Source of the DNA: Solirubrobacterales bacterium 70-9
GTDB taxonomy: Bacteria > Actinomycetota > Thermoleophilia > Solirubrobacterales > 70-9
Assembly: GCA_001898095.1 (NCBI GenBank)
Contig: MKSH01000104.1
Coordinates: forward strand, 578 to 9,567
Direction of reading: 5' to 3'
DNA: 8,990 bases
A program made the position numbers and the translations under genes. This document shows, piece after piece, positions 6,632-8,990 of this stretch; within the stretch, counting starts at the first letter, position 1; each line of letters begins with the position of its first letter. A model generated the notes under the pieces. The model was given only the letters and a program-made list of their open reading frames with translations. It did not search any database and had not been told where the DNA came from.

Positions 6632-6637
6632 GGGGAT
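6620..6637 (+). promoter_or_regulatory. Hairpin overlapping the leader-peptide stop codon
   Basis: A perfect 7-bp stem: ATCCCCC (6620-6626), loop GCTA (6627-6630), GGGGGAT (6631-6637). The left arm begins at the last Ile codon of the leader ORF and the TAG stop spans loop and right arm. A ribosome stalled at the Ile/Leu codons would prevent this stem from forming, which is what an attenuator needs. Confidence 0.5.
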
Positions 6638-6670
6638 CGATCGTCAGCGCCGCCGGCGCCTCACCCCACG

Positions 6671-6697
6671 TCGCGAGCCGATCGAACCGGTTCGCGA
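6671..6697 (+). terminator. Candidate attenuator hairpin before ilvB
   Basis: A 10-bp stem: 6671-6680 pairs with 6688-6697, with one G-U pair at 6677/6691, around a 7-nt loop (6681-6687). It lies between the leader ORF and the ilvB start, 31 nt before ATG 6729. The following bases are pyrimidine-rich (GCTCTCTCAAC) but not a true T-run, so termination efficiency is uncertain. Bases 6679-6685 could instead pair with 6637-6643 (7 bp, TCGATCG with CGATCGA), which would break this stem and act as an antiterminator. The core also contains a 12-bp DNA palindrome CGAACCGGTTCG (6683-6694), so an operator is an alternative reading. Confidence 0.4.
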
Positions 6698-6717
6698 GCT
6701 CTCTCAACGCGACGATC

Positions 6718-6722
6718 GGAAG
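6718..6722 (+). promoter_or_regulatory. Ribosome binding site for ilvB
   Basis: GGAAG (with G at 6718) 6 nt before ATG 6729; this decides the start over an in-frame GTG at 6567, which would add 54 residues rich in Pro, Arg and Ser. The bases just before it (GACGATCG, 6711-6718) are exactly complementary to 6638-6645, so the site could be hidden by an upstream RNA segment. Confidence 0.55.
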
Positions 6723-6728
6723 CCAGCG

Positions 6729-8471
6729 ATGTCTGATGCCAGCAGCACGAGCGCCCTCGTCGGGGCCTCGCCACCTTTCCCCTCGAACACGCCGATGACC
6801 GGCGCCGACGTGGTCCTGCGCACCCTCGAGGCGCTCGGCGCCGAAGTTGCCTTCGGCCTGCCCGGCGGGGCGATCCTGCCGCTCTACGACGCGATCGCCA
6901 GGGGCACCTCGATCCGCCATGTGCTCGTCCAGCATGAGCAGGGCGCCGGCCACATGGCCGAGGGCTATGCGCGGGCGACCGGCCGGCCGGGCGTCGTCTT
7001 CGCCACCTCGGGGCCGGGGGCGACCAACATCGTCACCCCGATCGCAAACGCGCAGATGGACTCAACCCCGCTGCTCTGCGTGACCGGGCAGGTGCGCAGT
7101 GACCTGATCGGCACCCAGGCCTTCCAGGAGTGCGACATCGTCGCCGTGACCAGACCACTGGTGAAGGGCTCGTGGCTCGTCCGTGAGCCCGCCGAGCTGG
7201 CCGCGACCGTGTGCGAGGCCTACCGCCTCGCCGCCGCCGGGCGACCAGGCCCGGTCCTGATCGACATCCCCCGAGACGTCCAGTCGGCGCTGGTCGAGCT
7301 CGAGGAGGAGGTGTCGGCGGGGGCGTCCGCGGCAGCCGAGGCCGCCACCGAGGAGGCGGTCGAGGCGGTCGCGCGGGCGATCGAAGGTGCGGGCCGGCCG
7401 GTGCTCTACGTTGGCGGCGGCGCGGTCGCAGCGGCGGCGGGGGAGGAGGTGCGGGAGCTCGCCGAGGCCGCCCGGATCCCGATCGTGACGACGCTGATGG
7501 CGAAGGGCGCGGTACCCGAGTCCCACCCGCTCAACTTCGGCTGCCCCGGCATGCACGGCAGCAAGTGGGCGAACTGGGCGCTCAACATGTCCGACCTCCT
7601 GATCGCGGTGGGCGCCCGCTTCGACGACCGAGTCACCGGCAGGGTCGAGGAGTTCGCCCCGGCGGCGAAGGTCGCCCACTACGACATTGACGCGCGTGAG
7701 ATCGGCAAGATCCGCCGCGCCGAGCTGCCGGTCCTCGGTGACCTCCGCGACGCGGTCGCTTGCACCCGCCGCGTACTCGAGGCGCCGGCTCCGAGCGAGG
7801 CCTGGCTGCGTCAGGTGGCGGGTTGGCGCGAGCGCTTCCCGTTCCGCTACGACACCACCGCGTCCGGCCTGCAGGGGCCGCAGGTGCTCGAGCACCTCGC
7901 CGGCGCGGTCGAGGGTCACCGGGATGTCGTCTGGACGACCGGCGTCGGCCAGCACCAGATGTGGGCGATGCAATACCTGCCTTGCGAGCGCACCCGCTCC
8001 TTCGTCACCTCGGGCGGCCACGGGACGATGGGGTTCGGCCTGCCCGCCGCGATCGGCGCCCGCGCCGCCCGGCCAGGTGCGACCGTGGTCTGCGTCGACG
8101 GCGACGGCTCCTTCATGATGACCTGCCAGGAGCTGGCGACGGCTGTCGCCGAGCGCCTGCCGGTGATCGTCGTGGTCCTCGACAACGGCGTCCTCGGCAT
8201 GGTCCGCCAGTGGCAGGAGATGTTCTACGAGGACCGCTGCTCCCAGGTCCGCACGCCGGTCGGCACCGACATCGCCGCGGTCGCCCGCGGGTTCGGCGCC
8301 CGCGGCTACACGGTCCACGACGTCGCGGGGCTGCGGGCTTCCTTCGTCGAGGCCCTGGCCTCCGGGGAGACCTGCGTCCTCGACGTCAAGATCGCCGCCG
8401 AGGAGATGCTCTACCCGATGATCCAGCCTGGCTCGGCGGGCGTCGACGTCCTGGAGCACCCGGCCCGATGA
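6729..8471 (+). CDS. ilvB: Acetolactate (acetohydroxyacid) synthase large subunit
   Basis: 580 residues from ATG 6729, in the normal size range. It catalyses the first common step of Val/Leu/Ile synthesis: pyruvate plus pyruvate or 2-ketobutyrate gives acetohydroxy acids, using ThDP, Mg and FAD in the cytoplasm. Visible marks: the N-terminal ThDP (PYR) domain with FGLPGGAILPLYDAI (42-56) and catalytic Glu70 in VQHEQGAGHMAEGYAR; SGPGATN (94-100); IGTQAFQE (127-134); a central FAD-associated domain (about 190-345) with MHGSKWAN and GARFDDRVTG; and the C-terminal ThDP domain with GDGSF (458-462) and Asn486 of the metal motif, followed by GMVRQWQEMFY (490-500). The GMVRQWQ motif separates acetohydroxyacid synthases from glyoxylate carboligase or sulfoacetaldehyde acetyltransferase. 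The leader peptide upstream supports a biosynthetic, branched-chain-controlled role. Oddity: no small regulatory subunit gene (ilvN) follows; a regulator overlaps its stop codon instead. A catabolic or paralogous synthase cannot be excluded. Confidence 0.9.
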   Translation: MSDASSTSALVGASPPFPSNTPMTGADVVLRTLEALGAEVAFGLPGGAILPLYDAIARGTSIRHVLVQHEQGAGHMAEGYARATGRPGVVFATSGPGATNIVTPIANAQMDSTPLLCVTGQVRSDLIGTQAFQECDIVAVTRPLVKGSWLVREPAELAATVCEAYRLAAAGRPGPVLIDIPRDVQSALVELEEEVSAGASAAAEAATEEAVEAVARAIEGAGRPVLYVGGGAVAAAAGEEVRELAEAARIPIVTTLMAKGAVPESHPLNFGCPGMHGSKWANWALNMSDLLIAVGARFDDRVTGRVEEFAPAAKVAHYDIDAREIGKIRRAELPVLGDLRDAVACTRRVLEAPAPSEAWLRQVAGWRERFPFRYDTTASGLQGPQVLEHLAGAVEGHRDVVWTTGVGQHQMWAMQYLPCERTRSFVTSGGHGTMGFGLPAAIGARAARPGATVVCVDGDGSFMMTCQELATAVAERLPVIVVVLDNGVLGMVRQWQEMFYEDRCSQVRTPVGTDIAAVARGFGARGYTVHDVAGLRASFVEALASGETCVLDVKIAAEEMLYPMIQPGSAGVDVLEHPAR

Positions 8472-8990
8472 GCGACGTCCAGGCCCTCGTCGACGCGCTC
8501 GCGGCCGAGCTCGACCGCCCCGCCGGGGTCGACGATCGCCACTTCCGCTCGATCGCCTACAGCTCCCACGCCGAGGGGGTCGACTCGGTCCGCCTCGCCT
8601 CGATCCTCCAGCGTGAAGCGCCGCAGCCGGTTCGCGAATGGCTGGAAGACCTCGGCGTGCACGAAGCGGAGACATATCTGCGGGTGCCGGCCAACCCGGA
8701 GCTGGGGATGGCCGCCCGGGTCTGCCTGCCGCTGCGCTTCGACAACATGCCGCTCGGCTACCTCTGGCTCTTCGACGAGCCGGACCCGGTGAGCGAGGAG
8801 CAGATCAGGGAGGCACGGCGCTACGGCGAGGAGTTCGGGATCGCCCTCTACCGGGCGCGTCTGCTGGAGCGCGATGACCGCCGCCTCGAGCGCGAGTTGG
8901 TGGCCCAGCTGATCGGCCTGCGCGAGGGGGATCCGGCGGGGGCCGGCGAAGAGCTGCTGCGCGCCGGCCACCTGGTTTCCGCCCCCGCCT
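8468..8990 (+). CDS. CdaR/PucR-family transcriptional regulator, N-terminal part (3' end outside window)
   Basis: The frame starts at ATG 8468, overlapping the ilvB stop as ATGA, and stays open to the right edge, giving 174 complete codons. The N-terminus reads MSDVQALVDALAAELDRPAGVDDRHFRSIAYSSH, then VRLASILQREAP..VREWLEDLGV and RVPANPELGMAARVCLPLRFDNMPLGYLWLFDE, ending in a charged helix (about 118-150) with many Arg and Glu. This is the GAF-like sensor domain style of actinobacterial PucR/CdaR regulators, whose C-terminus normally carries a PucR-type helix-turn-helix; that part is not in the window. Family roles include control of purine, sugar-diacid, amino acid and amide use. The 4-nt overlap implies co-translation with ilvB. 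Its target genes are unknown. The assignment rests on pattern recognition of the N-terminal domain only. Confidence 0.65.
   Translation, partial: MSDVQALVDALAAELDRPAGVDDRHFRSIAYSSHAEGVDSVRLASILQREAPQPVREWLEDLGVHEAETYLRVPANPELGMAARVCLPLRFDNMPLGYLWLFDEPDPVSEEQIREARRYGEEFGIALYRARLLERDDRRLERELVAQLIGLREGDPAGAGEELLRAGHLVSAPA

Noticed and set aside
6567..6728. N-terminal extension of ilvB from GTG 6567
   Set aside because: It would add 54 residues of Pro/Arg/Ser-rich sequence unlike acetolactate synthases, and would run through the leader and hairpins. ATG 6729 has a GGAAG site at good spacing.
6468..6728. T-box or metabolite riboswitch in the ilvB leader
   Set aside because: I saw no conserved T-box core or other riboswitch consensus; the short ORF with Ile/Leu codons explains the region better.
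7062..8675. Minus-strand ORF of 537 codons opposite ilvB
   Set aside because: Same reason: low-complexity, Arg-rich translation without motifs, opposite a gene with full catalytic motifs.

Overview
The window looks like chromosomal DNA from a high-GC Gram-positive bacterium, most likely an actinobacterium (Thermoleophilia/Solirubrobacterales would fit). The reasons are strong G/C at third codon positions, a Tat-type lipoprotein signal on the solute-binding protein, a possibly leaderless leader peptide, and a CdaR/PucR-type regulator of a style common in soil actinobacteria. The lineage is an inference from style, not a database match. Every gene I accept is on the + strand.

Layout. Positions 1-407 hold the 3' end of a hydantoinase B/oxoprolinase-type gene, closed by a perfect 14-bp terminator hairpin at 447-478. 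An AT-rich promoter island (about 535-573) then precedes a tight four-gene cluster: a Tat-dependent lipoprotein solute-binding protein (630-1700), a double-NBD CUT2-type ATPase (1704-3212), an RbsC-like permease (3205-4263) and a large enzyme of the N,N-dimethylformamidase large-subunit family (4260-6467). The gaps are +3, -8 and -4 nt, so this is almost certainly one transcript. Positions 6468-6728 are a regulatory leader with a plausible promoter, a short Ile/Leu-containing leader ORF (6551-6631) and several hairpins. The leader precedes an acetohydroxyacid synthase large-subunit gene (6729-8471). That gene overlaps by 4 nt the start of a CdaR/PucR-family regulator (8468 to beyond the window).

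How they may work together. The lipoprotein, ATPase and permease form a complete CUT2-type importer. By family its ligand would be a sugar, polyol or nucleoside-like compound. The translationally coupled last gene is an amidase-family enzyme, and a hydantoin/oxoproline hydrolase lies just upstream. This suggests import and hydrolysis of an amide- or N-alkylated small molecule rather than plain sugar uptake. The downstream ilvB-like unit is separate and appears to have an attenuation-type leader. No ilvN follows it inside the window; a regulator gene takes that place.

No tRNA, rRNA, CRISPR array, insertion sequence or attachment site was seen.
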